From Zymoseptoria tritici IPO323 (taxonomy: Eukaryota; Ascomycota; Dothideomycetes; Mycosphaerellales; Mycosphaerellaceae): a DNA stretch of 64,000 nt. The position numbers were made by a program, and so were the translations under genes. The notes beneath the pieces were generated by a model that was given only the letters and a program-made list of their open reading frames with translations, was not told the DNA's origin and did no database searches. The DNA lies in contig NC_018218.1 of the NCBI RefSeq assembly GCF_000219625.1, forward strand, positions 5,642,001-5,706,000. The letters run 5' to 3'. The stretch's first letter is position 1, and each line of letters begins with the position of its first letter. Below are positions 63,576-64,000 of the stretch, in pieces.

Positions 63576-64000
63576 GTGAACCTCGAGACGTGAAGTCTTG
63601 GGCTGATGTCGTTGGCTACCAGGATCATGGATGTTGATGGGATGTTCGAAGTGAGGGCACGATTCAGCGCATGTGAATCATGCGAGCACCCACGTTTCAT
63701 CTGCGAAACTGCGGAGTTTTGATATACGCCCCGTGCAAACATCAGACCTAAAGTGTCGGAGTCTCTTGAAAACATGCTCTGACTGAGGCGATCTTCAGAC
63801 GTGGCAATGTTCGCCGCTATTGTATCGCATGATTCGGAAAGATTTTGTCTTCCAGCCAGTGCTACACCACTGGTAGCATGGACAACTTACGCATGCTCGG
63901 ACGAAGAGACAGTTCACATCGACACCATGTGCAATCACCGAGATCTCCAATATCGGCGGCATTCGACTCGCCATTCAGCCGCCGCCACAGGAGGTAAGGC
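63576..64000. other. Intergenic at window end
   Basis: Downstream of SCAP; no feature recognised before the window ends. Confidence 0.5.

Overview
The window looks like nuclear DNA of a filamentous ascomycete (Pezizomycotina). Gene content and compact 50-70 nt introns suggest something close to Dothideomycetes, but that lineage call is an inference. Evidence for a fungus: short GT-AG introns, a family of fungus-only proteins (UstYa, SCAP-type sterol sensor, secreted cysteine-rich proteins), fungal versions of gamma-tubulin, NOP16, dynactin p25 and Argonaute, and a retrotransposon destroyed by C-to-T mutation of the RIP type.

Layout. 1-6.5 kb: end of a secreted protein gene, a LURP-one protein, a Pgc1-like phosphodiesterase, an SLC35F-type transporter. 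7-13 kb: a decayed RGG-like gene, then a divergent pair made of a UstYa-family oxidase gene (minus) and a secreted precursor with eleven KR-bounded repeats (plus), followed by an aldo-keto reductase. This pair is the best candidate for an undescribed system: a ribosomally made, Kex2-processed and UstYa-modified (dikaritin-type) cyclic peptide locus. 14-21.8 kb: housekeeping genes (gamma-tubulin, dynactin p25, PI-PLC-X protein, NOP16, ZIP zinc transporter). 21.8-25 kb: decayed coding sequence and a small secreted protein. 25.6-36 kb: intronless Argonaute, ESCRT-I VPS23, DsbA-like protein, BAR-SH3 protein, secreted PAN/apple-like protein.

36.6-43 kb: a complete 6,358-bp Ty1/Copia element with two 171-bp LTRs and a 5-bp target duplication (CTAAT). 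Its gag-pol frame is intact over about 1,550 codons except for TAA/TAG stops. The mutation has a strict three-base context (pyrimidine-C-A to pyrimidine-T-A), fades inside both LTRs in mirror image, and largely spares a roughly 170-bp island that holds an antisense tRNA-like gene (anticodon ACA), a 12-bp hairpin and a T5 terminator. A second antisense coding frame lies between this island and the right LTR. The element sits 79 bp upstream of the start codon of NFS1, the mitochondrial cysteine desulfurase gene.

43-64 kb: NFS1, V-ATPase subunit H, a 12-cysteine secreted protein with a broken paralogue beside it, a large fungal hypothetical protein, an Hcs1-type helicase, a 2EXR/F-box-like protein, a dienelactone hydrolase, free-methionine-R-sulfoxide reductase (with a 3-nt coding first exon and a 5-nt microexon), an old-yellow-enzyme-like oxidoreductase, and SCAP. 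Exon joins below were worked out by eye from splice signals and reading frame. No searches were run.
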